Source of the DNA: Vibrio coralliilyticus
GTDB taxonomy: Bacteria > Pseudomonadota > Gammaproteobacteria > Enterobacterales > Vibrionaceae
Direction: 5' to 3'
NCBI RefSeq assembly: GCF_024449095.1
Contig: NZ_CP024627.1
Coordinates: 558,001-622,000 of the forward strand
DNA: 64,000 nucleotides
The notes beneath the pieces were generated by a model. It saw nothing but the letters and a program-made list of their open reading frames with translations, was not told where the DNA came from and did not search any database. Position 1 is the stretch's first letter. Each line of letters opens with the position of its first letter. Shown here piece after piece: positions 50,187 to 59,856 of this stretch. A program made the translations under genes and the position numbers.

Positions 50187-51653
50187 ATGCGAAATCTAAT
50201 AATTCTAATCTCCTTATTGTGTTTTAGTGCAGCTGGTACCCATGCGGCAACCCAGTCAAGTAAGGCTGTTCTAGTTCCGCATCATAAATCTACTCACGTG
50301 ACGTTAGCCGGAAAAGCTAAGCGAGTGTCGTTGGGTGATCCGGAAGTACTGGATATCGTGATGCTGAAATCTGATGAAGTGTTCTTGATTGGTAAAAAGC
50401 TCGGCTCAACCAACTTAATGGCTTGGGATAGCCGAGGACGGTTGATCGAATCGATTAATATTGAGGTGACGCATGATCTCAATAGCTTGAAAGCGAAGCT
50501 GTTTGAGTTTTTACCGGATGAAGAGATCAAAGTGCACAGTGCTCAAAACCGTCTGATCTTAAGTGGGCAAATCAGCAATCAAGCGGCAATGAACATTGCA
50601 TTGAGAGTGGCGGAAACTTACGCTGCGGGTGAAGAAGTTGACAAACAGACGGTCTCATTAAGCAAACAAGTGGATAAAACGGGTGTCATCAACCTAATGA
50701 CTATTGGTGGTGCTCAGCAAGTCATGCTGGAAGTCACCGTCGCTGAAGTTCAAAGAAGCTTAGTACGTAAGTTTGATGCGAATTTTCACTTCTTTCAACA
50801 AAGCGGTGACTTCGGTTGGGGAGGAACCTCTGCTGGTGGGAGTATTGGTGATACTGGCAGCGGCGTGATTGGTCCCATTCTGAATAACCCCGCAATCGAT
50901 AGTACGGGTTTATTGGGCACTTTCATTGATGGCAATACCTTATTCACTTTTGCCCTTGATATTGCCAAGCAAAACGGGACGGCGAAAGTGTTAGCTGAAC
51001 CAAACTTGACTGCATTAAGTGGTGCTAAAGCCGAGTTCCTAGCGGGGGGAGAGTTCCCAATCCCTGTACCAGATGATGATGGTATTACTATTGAATACAA
51101 AGAGTATGGGGTTGGGCTGAAGTTTATTCCGACCGTACTCACAGACAAGAAAATTAACCTCAACCTTGCTATTGATGTCAGCGAAATTGCTAATACATCC
51201 TCGTTAACACTCAGCCCAGACCTGACTAATACCACCTACGTTATTCCTCCGATTACGAGACGAAGCGCCTCTTCGACACTGGAATTAGCGGATGGTCAAA
51301 CCATAGGTATTGCAGGCCTTATTAGTGAAAACGTCAGAGATATTGTCGGAGAAATGCCCGGCTTTAGTGATATTCCCATCCTAGGCCAAATGTTTAACAG
51401 TCAAGAGTATATTTCGGGTGAAACTGAACTGGTTATTTTAGTCACCCCAAGGCTGGCAAGGCCGGTGGACCGTAATAAAGTGTCGCTACCCACAGACTCC
51501 TTTGTGGAGCCGAACGACTTTGAGTATTACTTGCTAGGTCGCGGTGCATATATTTCTCCAGATAGCCCTCACCAGACCCACCAAGTCAATGATGAAAGTT
51601 TTATTGATCATTCAAAAGGTGGCACTGAAGGCACATTTGGTCACAGCTTATAG
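50187..51653 (+). CDS. rcpA: Tad secretin RcpA/CpaC
   Basis: The outer-membrane channel of the Flp pilus, 488 residues. A signal peptide (cut near THA|ATQ) precedes an N-terminal POTRA-like domain. The secretin domain shows LAEPNLTALSGAKAEFLAGGEFP in two parts, VGLKFIPTVL and TELVILVTPRLARP. Nine bases separate it from rcpC. A C-terminal tail of about 70 residues may take up the small lipoprotein. Confidence 0.93.
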   Translation: MRNLIILISLLCFSAAGTHAATQSSKAVLVPHHKSTHVTLAGKAKRVSLGDPEVLDIVMLKSDEVFLIGKKLGSTNLMAWDSRGRLIESINIEVTHDLNSLKAKLFEFLPDEEIKVHSAQNRLILSGQISNQAAMNIALRVAETYAAGEEVDKQTVSLSKQVDKTGVINLMTIGGAQQVMLEVTVAEVQRSLVRKFDANFHFFQQSGDFGWGGTSAGGSIGDTGSGVIGPILNNPAIDSTGLLGTFIDGNTLFTFALDIAKQNGTAKVLAEPNLTALSGAKAEFLAGGEFPIPVPDDDGITIEYKEYGVGLKFIPTVLTDKKINLNLAIDVSEIANTSSLTLSPDLTNTTYVIPPITRRSASSTLELADGQTIGIAGLISENVRDIVGEMPGFSDIPILGQMFNSQEYISGETELVILVTPRLARPVDRNKVSLPTDSFVEPNDFEYYLLGRGAYISPDSPHQTHQVNDESFIDHSKGGTEGTFGHSL

Positions 51654-51664
51654 GGACGATTAGC

Positions 51665-51934
51665 ATGAATAATAATCTATTAATCATTAGTGTTTTTTGC
51701 TCATCATTATTGCTCTTAGGTTGTGTTAATAATGCTGAAAGGTTAGGGGCTCATGTTGCGAAATTGCAAACGGAGCAAACCTATAATTTGAATGCCACCC
51801 GAGACAACTTGGGTGTGATTCCAACGGGCAGTGGTGAACGAATGGAAGGTGCCTATCAGGTTTATACCGGTAAGCAGGATATGGATCTGGAAGGTACCGA
51901 CAGTCAATTTGTTGAAGAAGGGCAAAGTAAGTAG
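51665..51934 (+). CDS. Small lipoprotein of the Tad locus
   Basis: An 89-residue protein with a lipobox LLLGC (lipidated Cys20). The mature part contains GVIPTGSGERMEGAYQVYTG and has no domain I recognise. It lies between the secretin and tadG. It may be a pilotin or RcpB/CpaD-like partner that helps seat the secretin, but this is inference from position. Confidence 0.75.
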   Translation: MNNNLLIISVFCSSLLLLGCVNNAERLGAHVAKLQTEQTYNLNATRDNLGVIPTGSGERMEGAYQVYTGKQDMDLEGTDSQFVEEGQSK

Positions 51935-51951
51935 CCCTTAAGGAAACCACT

Positions 51952-53181
51952 ATGAATTTGGCAAGGCGATGCCGGGGAACGCCAAACCGGCAAAGAGGCT
52001 TAGTATTAGTCATGGTGACTGTTGCAATGCTCGCTTTGATGGGAGTTGCAGCTTTATCTATAGATGTGAACCACGCGATTCTAAACAAGACACGCTTACA
52101 AAATAGTGTTGACGCAGCAGCGCTGGCCGCCGCAATTGTGATGGATAGCGAAGGGACTAACGCCGATGCCACATCAGCTGCGAATACTACTCTGAGTAAT
52201 ATGGCTGGAGCGACCGGTAACGATGAGATGGATTTCTCCTCTGCCAGTGTTTCGATTGAATATTCTAATGATCCCGCTATTTTTCCTCAGGCAAGCTACA
52301 ACGCTAACTTAGATACCTATGTCCGTGTCACAGTCAGCACTTACCCACTCGACAACTTTTTTGCCAGTATTTTTGGGGTTAATAAGCAACTCGGAGCGAG
52401 CGCGGTTGCAGGACCTAGCCCAGGAGCAGATGCTGTCAATGTTGTGCCTATGGCGGTATGTGAAGGTGATGATGGCGGCTCATCGGGCTATACGTCAGGA
52501 GATTTGTATGCTCTCAAGTTGGCTGATCAAAAACTAAGCTCCATGGGGAGTGGTAATTATCAACTTTTGGACTTTGGTTCAGGTGCAAGCACAGTAAGAG
52601 AAGGATTAGCTGGAAAGTATGTGGGAAGCGTTGCCATCGGCGATACTGTGACAACCAAGCCGGGTAATTCTGTCGGGCCTGTCGGGCAAGGTTTGAATAC
52701 GCGTTTGGGGATTTATAGTGGGGGGGGTGTTTCTTCAAGTGATTACCCACCTGATATATATGTCAGAGAGCCAGCAACACCAGCAACTGCAGACAGTGAT
52801 GGCAATATTACTTATACCGATACCAGCGGCGCAGGCGGGACGCCATGGGGCTATGAGGATTATCAAGATGCTCTTCCTGACTGTACAGGGGATGCTGACT
52901 GTCGAATCGCGTCTGGAGGTCAGCATGACAGAAGAATACTGGTTGTTCCTATAGTTGACTGCTCTTCTGCAAGTGGTGGTACAAGCTCATTTACGGTCAC
53001 TGCCCTTGGGTGCTTTTTTATGCTTCAAGAAGCACCATCAAACAATGGTAGTAAACAGCCAGTGATTGGTGAATATCTTGAAGACTGTTCTGCCAGAGGA
53101 GGCAATCCAGGTCAGAACTCTAGTAGTGATGGGCCTTACCTCATTGTGTTGTATAAAGATCCGAGTGGGGAGGAGTCATGA
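51952..53181 (+). CDS. tadG: TadG-like pilus assembly protein
   Basis: A 409-residue protein with one N-terminal membrane segment in a pseudopilin-like TadG_N domain: RGLVLVMVTVAMLALMGVAA and NKTRLQNSVDAAALAAA. The long periplasmic part is Gly/Ser/Asp-rich. No von Willebrand A domain is evident, unlike longer TadG proteins. It overlaps tadE by 4 bases. Confidence 0.85.
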   Translation: MNLARRCRGTPNRQRGLVLVMVTVAMLALMGVAALSIDVNHAILNKTRLQNSVDAAALAAAIVMDSEGTNADATSAANTTLSNMAGATGNDEMDFSSASVSIEYSNDPAIFPQASYNANLDTYVRVTVSTYPLDNFFASIFGVNKQLGASAVAGPSPGADAVNVVPMAVCEGDDGGSSGYTSGDLYALKLADQKLSSMGSGNYQLLDFGSGASTVREGLAGKYVGSVAIGDTVTTKPGNSVGPVGQGLNTRLGIYSGGGVSSSDYPPDIYVREPATPATADSDGNITYTDTSGAGGTPWGYEDYQDALPDCTGDADCRIASGGQHDRRILVVPIVDCSSASGGTSSFTVTALGCFFMLQEAPSNNGSKQPVIGEYLEDCSARGGNPGQNSSSDGPYLIVLYKDPSGEES

Positions 53182-53621
53182 TGCATCCCAACTACTCGAC
53201 GAAAAAACTGAGACAAAGGGGCTTAGCAGCCGTCGAGATGCTGATTGCCGTCCCTGTCTTGATGATGGTCTTAATGTCGATTACCGAGTTCGGTAACGCA
53301 TTTATCCAATACGCAACGCTAAATAAGATGGCGCAGAGTGGCGTTCGCTATGCAACAGCAGGAGTGACTGGGACGGCGACCTACGACCAAATCGCTGATG
53401 TTGATGAGATAAAAAATATGGTCGTGTACGGCCATACAGGAACGGGTTCCATATCGTTGATGTCTGGTATCAGCACGTCAGATGTTGTCGTTAATCACTC
53501 TAGTGGTTATGTCACTATTACGATCAATCATACCTATACCCCGATTATCTCTGGCTTTAGTTCCACCATTAACTTTAATGTGCCGCTTAATGCCTCAGCC
53601 ATGATGAGGACGGCGCCATGA
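53178..53621 (+). CDS. tadE: Pseudopilin TadE
   Basis: A 147-residue TadE-like protein with the processed N terminus RGLAAVEMLIAVPVLMMVLM and the conserved Glu at +5 in the signature. It overlaps tadG and tadF by 4 bases each. It is probably matured by TadV and acts in pilus assembly. Confidence 0.88.
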   Translation: MMHPNYSTKKLRQRGLAAVEMLIAVPVLMMVLMSITEFGNAFIQYATLNKMAQSGVRYATAGVTGTATYDQIADVDEIKNMVVYGHTGTGSISLMSGISTSDVVVNHSSGYVTITINHTYTPIISGFSSTINFNVPLNASAMMRTAP

Positions 53622-54103
53622 AGCTGCAAAAAGGGGTCACCATCATAGAGTTTACCTTAGTGTCGACGACGTTATTACTGCTCATTTTTGCTGTAATTGA
53701 AGTCGGGCGCTATGTCTATTCACTACAAGTGATGAATGATATGACTCGGGTCGCGGCGAGACTGGCAGTGGTATGCCGAGTTCAAGACCAAAATGATATT
53801 CCAGCTTTAGCTTTATCTGACAATGCCCCTGTGGGGTTCACCGCCGCTAACTTAACGGTGGAGTATCTTGATGCTTCGGGAAATGTCGTGACAGGAACTC
53901 TGACAGATAACGATGTGTTTTCTACAATTGAATATGTAAGAGCAAGAGTTGTCGATTTTGATTATCAATTTACGGGCTTGCTGAGCTTTGTCAGCTTAAC
54001 GGGGTTGTTAGCCGTACCAGAATTCGAGACAACACGTCCAAGAGAAAACTTAGGTCATCATCGAGAGACGCCGACAAATCCAACCAATAGCACGGATTGT
54101 TAG
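53618..54103 (+). CDS. tadF: Pseudopilin TadF
   Basis: A 161-residue TadE/TadF-type protein. It starts MKLQKGVTIIEFTLVSTTLL, with Gly before the cleavage site and Glu at +5. The rest is a periplasmic domain. It shows the same architecture as TadE but little sequence overlap, as expected for TadF. Confidence 0.87.
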   Translation: MKLQKGVTIIEFTLVSTTLLLLIFAVIEVGRYVYSLQVMNDMTRVAARLAVVCRVQDQNDIPALALSDNAPVGFTAANLTVEYLDASGNVVTGTLTDNDVFSTIEYVRARVVDFDYQFTGLLSFVSLTGLLAVPEFETTRPRENLGHHRETPTNPTNSTDC

Positions 54104-54114
54104 GAGAGGCTTAT

Positions 54115-55338
54115 ATGGGAGAGGCGGTTAAGCTAACACCGAATGGAGATAGTCCAATCCGATTAAAAACGAGCTTAACAGTTTGGGTATTTTATTCGTC
54201 TGATGCTTTTCATCTACACATCAGTCACGAGCTATCAAAATGCCAAAGCATCAGTTTCGAAATGATTTCATTTCATGGGTTGGTGGTGAGCAATTTGTCT
54301 CATTTTGCACCGCCGGACCTTATTTTTGTCGAGACTGGGCCTAACTGGGCGCAGAAAATTGTTGAGCTACAGCAGTTTGAAGCACCTGAATCCCATGATA
54401 CTGGGCATGATGCATCGCTGATCGTTTTTGGTAATGAGAGTGACAATGGAGCCTTGAAAATCGCTTTGCGAATAGGCGCCACAGACTTTATGTCTGACAA
54501 AGCCACGCTTGAAGAACTTGTACCGCTTTTAAAAAATATCGCTGAAGAAAAAGTGGCCAGCCGCCACTTAGGTGAATTACTGGTGTTTATGAATACCAAA
54601 GGGGGCGCTGGTGCCTCTATGCTGGCACTCAATACGGCGATTACGATAGCGAAAAGGCACCCAGATGAAGTGTTACTACTCGATCTTGATATGCAGTTTG
54701 GTGTGATTGAAGATTACCTGAATGTTAATAGCACTTATGGCCTCGCTGATGCCATCGCCAATGTGTCTGACTTGGATGAAGTCTCCTTAGGTAGCTTAGT
54801 CACCAAGCATGAATCTGGTTTGCATGTAATTGGTTTCAAAAGAGAAAGTAGTCACGATAATTTTGAAAAAGCCCATCATATGAATAAGCTCATTCCGCTA
54901 TTGAGAGAGCGTTATCCTTATGTGATTGTGGATTTATCTCGAGGTTTAGACCGATTGTTTGCTTCGGTGATCTCCCCAGCAACAAAGATATTTTTGATTA
55001 CCCAGCAAAATTTAGTCGCGATTAAAAATACCACTCAAATTCTGAAATTACTGACATTCGAATTTGGTGTATCCAAGGAACAGATGGAAGTAGTAGTTAA
55101 TCGATATGAGAAGCGTCAGTCAATCAAACTCAAAGATGTTAAAGATACCGTAGGTAATATAGAAGTTCATACCGTACCTAATGAGTTTAAGGTGGCTATC
55201 GAAAGTGCCAATCTTGGTCGCCCATTTATTCAAGCTAAGAAAAGCAGCTCAATCGCTAAGTCTGTCAGAAAATTCGCCAACACCTTATTACCCGACCAAG
55301 ACGTCAAAAAAGGTTGGTTTAAAAAGCTATTTTCATAG
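54115..55338 (+). CDS. tadZ: Pilus localisation ATPase TadZ/CpaE with atypical P-loop
   Basis: A 407-residue protein of the ParA/MinD superfamily that places the Tad machine at the cell pole. An N-terminal receiver-like domain (about 20-140) precedes the ATPase, with LLVFMNTKGGAGASMLALN and LLDLDMQFG. The P-loop reads KGGAGAS (162-168), so the lysine expected before the final Ser/Thr is Ala. The ATG at 54115 behind AGGAGAGG is chosen over a TTG at 54097. Confidence 0.88.
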   Translation: MGEAVKLTPNGDSPIRLKTSLTVWVFYSSDAFHLHISHELSKCQSISFEMISFHGLVVSNLSHFAPPDLIFVETGPNWAQKIVELQQFEAPESHDTGHDASLIVFGNESDNGALKIALRIGATDFMSDKATLEELVPLLKNIAEEKVASRHLGELLVFMNTKGGAGASMLALNTAITIAKRHPDEVLLLDLDMQFGVIEDYLNVNSTYGLADAIANVSDLDEVSLGSLVTKHESGLHVIGFKRESSHDNFEKAHHMNKLIPLLRERYPYVIVDLSRGLDRLFASVISPATKIFLITQQNLVAIKNTTQILKLLTFEFGVSKEQMEVVVNRYEKRQSIKLKDVKDTVGNIEVHTVPNEFKVAIESANLGRPFIQAKKSSSIAKSVRKFANTLLPDQDVKKGWFKKLFS

Positions 55339-55366
55339 TTGGCATTGTGCATAAAAGGGACGCTTT

Positions 55367-56845
55367 ATGTTTTTTAAAAGAAAAAATATAAACCCAGAAC
55401 TACAGCAAAAAGTTGCCGAAGCAGAAGAAACGCAGAAACCACTGCAACAAGAACTTACCCCAACGGTCACTGTAGACGTTCAGGTAAATACGGAAGTGGC
55501 CGAAACCTTTCAAGAAAGACGAAAGTTAGAAGCTGAAGCGAAAGAACATGCTGTTGAAGAGGCGAAGAAGCAACTTGAGCAAGAATTAGCGGTTAAGCAC
55601 TATTATCATCAAAGGTTGCTTGAAACTCTCGACTTAGGACTATTGGCAAGCCTTGAAAAAGACAGAGCCAGAAGAGAGCTCCACGATGCCATTGTTCAGT
55701 TAATGGCGGACGATCAAACGCATGCTTTAAGTGCCGAAGGCCGTAAGCGTGTGATACAGCAAATTGAAGATGAGGTGTTTGGTTTGGGTCCTTTGGAGCC
55801 ACTGCTCAAGGATCCAACCGTTTCCGATATTTTGGTCAATGGCCCTAAACATGTCTTTGTTGAACGAAGGGGTAAGCTTGAGTTAACGCCCTATACGTTT
55901 CTCGATGAGCGTCATTTGAGAAACATCATTGACCGAGTAGTCAGTCAGGTTGGTCGACGTATCGATGAAGCTTCCCCTATGGTCGATGCTCGTTTAATTG
56001 ATGGCTCTCGTGTGAATGCCATTATCCCGCCATTAGCGCTTGACGGTTCATCCGTCTCCATACGCCGCTTTGCGGTGGAAAAGCTCAATATGGACAACCT
56101 GCTGAACTTTAATTCTCTATCACCGGAAATGGCCAAATTTGTCGAAGCCGCTGTCCGAGGGGCGATGAATGTACTCATCTCAGGTGGTACCGGTTCAGGA
56201 AAAACCACCACACTAAACATCTTCTCTAATTTCATTCCATCTGATGACCGTATTGTGACTATTGAAGATTCCGCTGAGCTACAGCTTCAACAGCCACATG
56301 TGGTGCGGTTAGAAACGCGACCTGCCAACCTAGAAGGTAAAGGTGAGATTACTCAGCGAGATTTGGTAAAAAACTCCTTACGTATGAGACCAGATAGAAT
56401 TGTGCTTGGGGAGGTGCGGGGAGCGGAAGCGGTAGACATGCTAGCGGCCATGAATACTGGTCACGATGGCTCTTTGGCAACCATTCACGCTAACACCCCT
56501 CGCGATGCCCTTTCTCGGGTTGAAAATATGTTTGCGATGGCAGGCTGGAATATGTCCGCCAAGAACCTCAGATCTCAGATTGCTTCTGCGATTCACCTTG
56601 TCGTTCAAATGGAGCGTCAGGAGGATGGTAAACGTCGTATGGTCAGTATTTGTGAAATCAATGGCATGGAAGGCGAGATTATTACCATGTCTGAAATCTT
56701 TAAGTTCCAGCGAAAAGGGATGGACGAAGAAGGCAACGTCATTGGTTACTTTACGGCCACTGGCGTTGTTCCTCAATGCCATGACCAATTGGCTAAAAAA
56801 GGGATGCACTTGCCGTTTGATATTTTTAATGAGTCTTACTCATAA
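55367..56845 (+). CDS. tadA: Pilus assembly/retraction ATPase TadA/CpaF
   Basis: The hexameric secretion ATPase that drives Flp pilus dynamics. Its 492 residues contain Walker A GGTGSGKT (273-280), an Asp box, Walker B RPDRIVLGEVRG and the His box GHDGSLATIHANTP. A charged coiled region (about 10-100) precedes the core. tadB follows after 11 bases. Confidence 0.95.
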   Translation: MFFKRKNINPELQQKVAEAEETQKPLQQELTPTVTVDVQVNTEVAETFQERRKLEAEAKEHAVEEAKKQLEQELAVKHYYHQRLLETLDLGLLASLEKDRARRELHDAIVQLMADDQTHALSAEGRKRVIQQIEDEVFGLGPLEPLLKDPTVSDILVNGPKHVFVERRGKLELTPYTFLDERHLRNIIDRVVSQVGRRIDEASPMVDARLIDGSRVNAIIPPLALDGSSVSIRRFAVEKLNMDNLLNFNSLSPEMAKFVEAAVRGAMNVLISGGTGSGKTTTLNIFSNFIPSDDRIVTIEDSAELQLQQPHVVRLETRPANLEGKGEITQRDLVKNSLRMRPDRIVLGEVRGAEAVDMLAAMNTGHDGSLATIHANTPRDALSRVENMFAMAGWNMSAKNLRSQIASAIHLVVQMERQEDGKRRMVSICEINGMEGEIITMSEIFKFQRKGMDEEGNVIGYFTATGVVPQCHDQLAKKGMHLPFDIFNESYS

Positions 56846-56856
56846 GGAGGGGAGTC

Positions 56857-57825
56857 ATGACGCAGGATGCCACGTTATTTTTCATACTATTATTCTTTGC
56901 GGTTGTTTTCATATCGCAGGCACTGATCCTTCCCGCTGCGGGGAGTAAGGCGAAACATAAGGAACTTTCAGACCGACTGAGGGAATCGCAGTCAAAGCTG
57001 GATGAAGAAGCACGTTCCTTACTTCAGGAGCACTATCTCAAGAGTTTGACCCCACTTGATAGAAAGCTCGTTAAAGTCGAAGTGTTTTCCTCGCTTAAGA
57101 AGATGATTGAGCTTTCAGGCTATGACTGGAGTTTAGCTCAAACCTTAATGGTGACGTCGATTTTGTCGGTGTGTGCTTTTTTTATCGTCTTGTTAATTGG
57201 TCAGCCCATTTACGTTGGTGCTGCGGCAATTGTGGGGGTTTGGGTGTGTCTTTACTTTTGGCTCAACAAGAAGATTTCAGATCGACTCGCTGCGTTTGAG
57301 GAGCAACTCCCTGAAGCTCTAGATATTATGAGGCGTATGTTGCAAGCCGGTCAGCCCGTGACGCAGGCATTCAGTGAGGTTGGGAACGAGATGCCAGCCC
57401 CGATTGGTATTGAGTTTAAGAATACCTTTAACCTTCTTAATTATGGCTATGACATGCGTATGGCGATCATGCAGATGGCAGAACGGACACCTACGGTTTC
57501 CATGTTGGCATTTTCCAGTGCGGTGTTATTACAGAAGGAAACTGGGGGGAACCTGTCGGAAAACCTTGAAAAAGTATCCAAAGTGCTACGTTCTCGGTTT
57601 AAATTGCAGCGAAAAATTAAAACTTTGTCAGCAGAAAGCCGACTGTCTGCTTGGATTTTGGTGTTGTCTCCCTTTGTGTTGTTTATCTTTCTTAGCTTTA
57701 TCAACCCAGGGTATGTCGAGCCTTTATACACTGATCCAAGAGGCATGACTTTAGTAAGCGGTGGCGTTGTCAGTTTGTTTTTTGGTTCTTTATGGATCCG
57801 CAACATCATTAATTTTGAGGTGTAG
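56857..57825 (+). CDS. tadB: Inner-membrane platform protein TadB
   Basis: A 322-residue T2SSF/GspF-type membrane protein. It has an N-terminal segment, a central pair of helices (about 100-145) and a C-terminal pair. The cytoplasmic domain shows LPEALDIMRRMLQAGQPVTQAF and ETGGNLSENLEKVSKVLRSRF. With TadC it forms the base that TadA drives. One base separates it from tadC. Confidence 0.93.
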   Translation: MTQDATLFFILLFFAVVFISQALILPAAGSKAKHKELSDRLRESQSKLDEEARSLLQEHYLKSLTPLDRKLVKVEVFSSLKKMIELSGYDWSLAQTLMVTSILSVCAFFIVLLIGQPIYVGAAAIVGVWVCLYFWLNKKISDRLAAFEEQLPEALDIMRRMLQAGQPVTQAFSEVGNEMPAPIGIEFKNTFNLLNYGYDMRMAIMQMAERTPTVSMLAFSSAVLLQKETGGNLSENLEKVSKVLRSRFKLQRKIKTLSAESRLSAWILVLSPFVLFIFLSFINPGYVEPLYTDPRGMTLVSGGVVSLFFGSLWIRNIINFEV

Positions 57826-57826
57826 C

Positions 57827-58774
57827 ATGGAGAACATTTTTGAACAATTCACCACTTATAATCTGGATGAACAAACGGTATTTCTTGGCCTTATTCTTCT
57901 TGCGACCATATTGATAGTATTCACTTTGTCTCTGCTGCTTGTAGGGTCTAAATCACCACTGAGAGCCAAGTTAGAGCAGCTCAGAGATTCTACTCGTGCC
58001 GACAAACTGAAAAAAGGACGCAAGTTTGATAACACGCTTGAGTCGTTAGCCCCGATGATGAAGCCTTCTAACTCGAAAGAGAGTGAAAGTATTCGTCAAA
58101 AGCTGATGCATGCGGGATATCACGATGCCAACGCACTCACCATTTTTTATGCTTTTAAAGGGATGTCCTTGGTGGTTGGCCTTGGGATGGCGGCTGGTTT
58201 TTATTTCCTCGCTCCTGATATGTCGATGTTGAATCTAGCAATGGCGATTAGCGTAGGGGTGGGGTTGTATGCACCCAATATGGCGCTCAACTACAAAGTG
58301 GAAAAGCGGCAGAAAAGAATTCGTGGCGGTATCGCTGATGCGCTGGATTTGCTGGTGGTATGTACGGAGTCTGGGCTAGGTTTTAATTCTGCACTGAGAA
58401 GAGTCGCTGACGAACTCACTATCTCTCATCCAGACTTTGCCGATGAATTGGATACCGTATGCGTCAAGATCAATGCGGGGATTGAAATGTCAGATGCGTT
58501 TGAAGACATGATTGAACGCACTGGTCTGACTGAAATTGCAGGCTTGGTCACTATGTTGGCTCACGCTTCACGTATCGGTGGTAGCTTGTCGCAAACATTA
58601 CGTGAATATACGGAAGACTATCGAGATAAAAGAAATCAGGAAGTCGAAGAAATTGCAGCGAAAATCCCGACAAAAATGATTTTCCCATTATTGCTATTTA
58701 TCTGGCCATGCTTCTTTATTGTTGCGATTGGTCCATCTATGTTGCTGTTCACGTCGACTTTAGGTAACGGGTAA
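57827..58774 (+). CDS. tadC: Inner-membrane platform protein TadC
   Basis: A 315-residue T2SSF-type protein. The start MENIFEQFTTYNLDEQ is chosen because it lies one base after the tadB stop; an earlier in-frame codon is inside tadB. The motif GIADALDLLVVCTESGLGFN is typical of TadC, as is the C-terminal KIPTKMIFPLLLFIWPCFF. Confidence 0.92.
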   Translation: MENIFEQFTTYNLDEQTVFLGLILLATILIVFTLSLLLVGSKSPLRAKLEQLRDSTRADKLKKGRKFDNTLESLAPMMKPSNSKESESIRQKLMHAGYHDANALTIFYAFKGMSLVVGLGMAAGFYFLAPDMSMLNLAMAISVGVGLYAPNMALNYKVEKRQKRIRGGIADALDLLVVCTESGLGFNSALRRVADELTISHPDFADELDTVCVKINAGIEMSDAFEDMIERTGLTEIAGLVTMLAHASRIGGSLSQTLREYTEDYRDKRNQEVEEIAAKIPTKMIFPLLLFIWPCFFIVAIGPSMLLFTSTLGNG

Positions 58775-58788
58775 TTAAGGAACCAGTT

Positions 58789-59808
58789 ATGAAAGGACTT
58801 CATTTTATAATGCTCATTCTGTCTATGATGTTTTTGACCGCTTGTGCATCCAATGAGCCAGGTATCGATACCTCGTTATACGAAGGTAAACCGATTGATA
58901 CGTTATCCTCAGATGAGCCACCAAAAACGGAGCAAGAAGCGATTACGCGCGGTGATACGGCGTTAAGTGCGGGGAACAGTGACTTGGCCCTCTACGAATA
59001 CATTCGCTCATTATCTTTCGAAAATGGCCAGTATAAGGACAGAACGCTATACAATATCGGCCGAATTCATCAGTCGAGAGGCAATCTGCCTTTGGCGGAA
59101 AAAGCATTCTTACTCGCAATCAATGAAAACCCGAATAATATCGAAGTGTTGGAGCAACTTGGCACCATCTACAGCAAGTCGGGTGACTTAGAGTTGGGTA
59201 AGAGTTATTTCCTTCGCTCAATTAACGCGGATCAGATCCGCTTCAAGAGCAATAAAACACTGAATGAAAAAGATTTGGTTAAGCCTCAGGAAGTGATTGA
59301 GCTTAACGTTGACCAATACTCTCCGGAATACGCTTATATGGGGCTTGGAGTGATTGCGGATTTAGATGCGGAACACAAACTCGCTCAGGCGTTTTATAAA
59401 CAAGCATTGAGTATAAAGCCGGACTCGATTAAGACGTTGATTAATGTCAGTTACTCTTTTTATATGTCGGGAGATTATCGTAAAGCTCAGCGTTTCGTAT
59501 TACAGGCATTAAAGCAAGACTCAAGTAACGAGAAAGCATTGAATAACCTCGCACTGATTTATTTAGGGAAAGGGGAGATCACTCGTGCCGTCAATGTATT
59601 CTCCAAGCATATGGACAAACCGGAAGCTCTCAACAATGTCGGTTATTTTCTGATCTTACAGGGTAAGCCTGACCAAGCCATTCCCTACTTACAACAAGCC
59701 ATAGACAGCAAAACCTCCTATTACAAGGTAGCTAATGAAAACCTTGAACGGGCGTTGGCTATGGTCAGAGAAGAAAAGGCGGCAGAAGGGCTTGCTGCGT
59801 CAGAATAG
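58789..59808 (+). CDS. tadD: TPR lipoprotein TadD
   Basis: A 339-residue lipoprotein with lipobox LTAC (Cys19). At least five tetratricopeptide repeats are visible, for example LYNIGRIHQSRGNLPLAEKA and ALNNLALIYLGKGEITRAVN. TadD-type TPR proteins assist secretin or machinery assembly. It is the last gene of the Tad operon. A hairpin, TAGGGAGAG-TTTT-CTCTCCCTA (59812-59833), follows. Confidence 0.9.
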   Translation: MKGLHFIMLILSMMFLTACASNEPGIDTSLYEGKPIDTLSSDEPPKTEQEAITRGDTALSAGNSDLALYEYIRSLSFENGQYKDRTLYNIGRIHQSRGNLPLAEKAFLLAINENPNNIEVLEQLGTIYSKSGDLELGKSYFLRSINADQIRFKSNKTLNEKDLVKPQEVIELNVDQYSPEYAYMGLGVIADLDAEHKLAQAFYKQALSIKPDSIKTLINVSYSFYMSGDYRKAQRFVLQALKQDSSNEKALNNLALIYLGKGEITRAVNVFSKHMDKPEALNNVGYFLILQGKPDQAIPYLQQAIDSKTSYYKVANENLERALAMVREEKAAEGLAASE

Positions 59809-59856
59809 TCATAGGGAGAGTTTTCTCTCCCTACTTGGTAAACGAGTGAGCTGGTT

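Noticed and set aside
57761..57826. Upstream start for TadC inside tadB
   Set aside because: It would overlap tadB by 65 bases and adds residues not typical of TadC; the ATG at 57827 is one base after the tadB stop.
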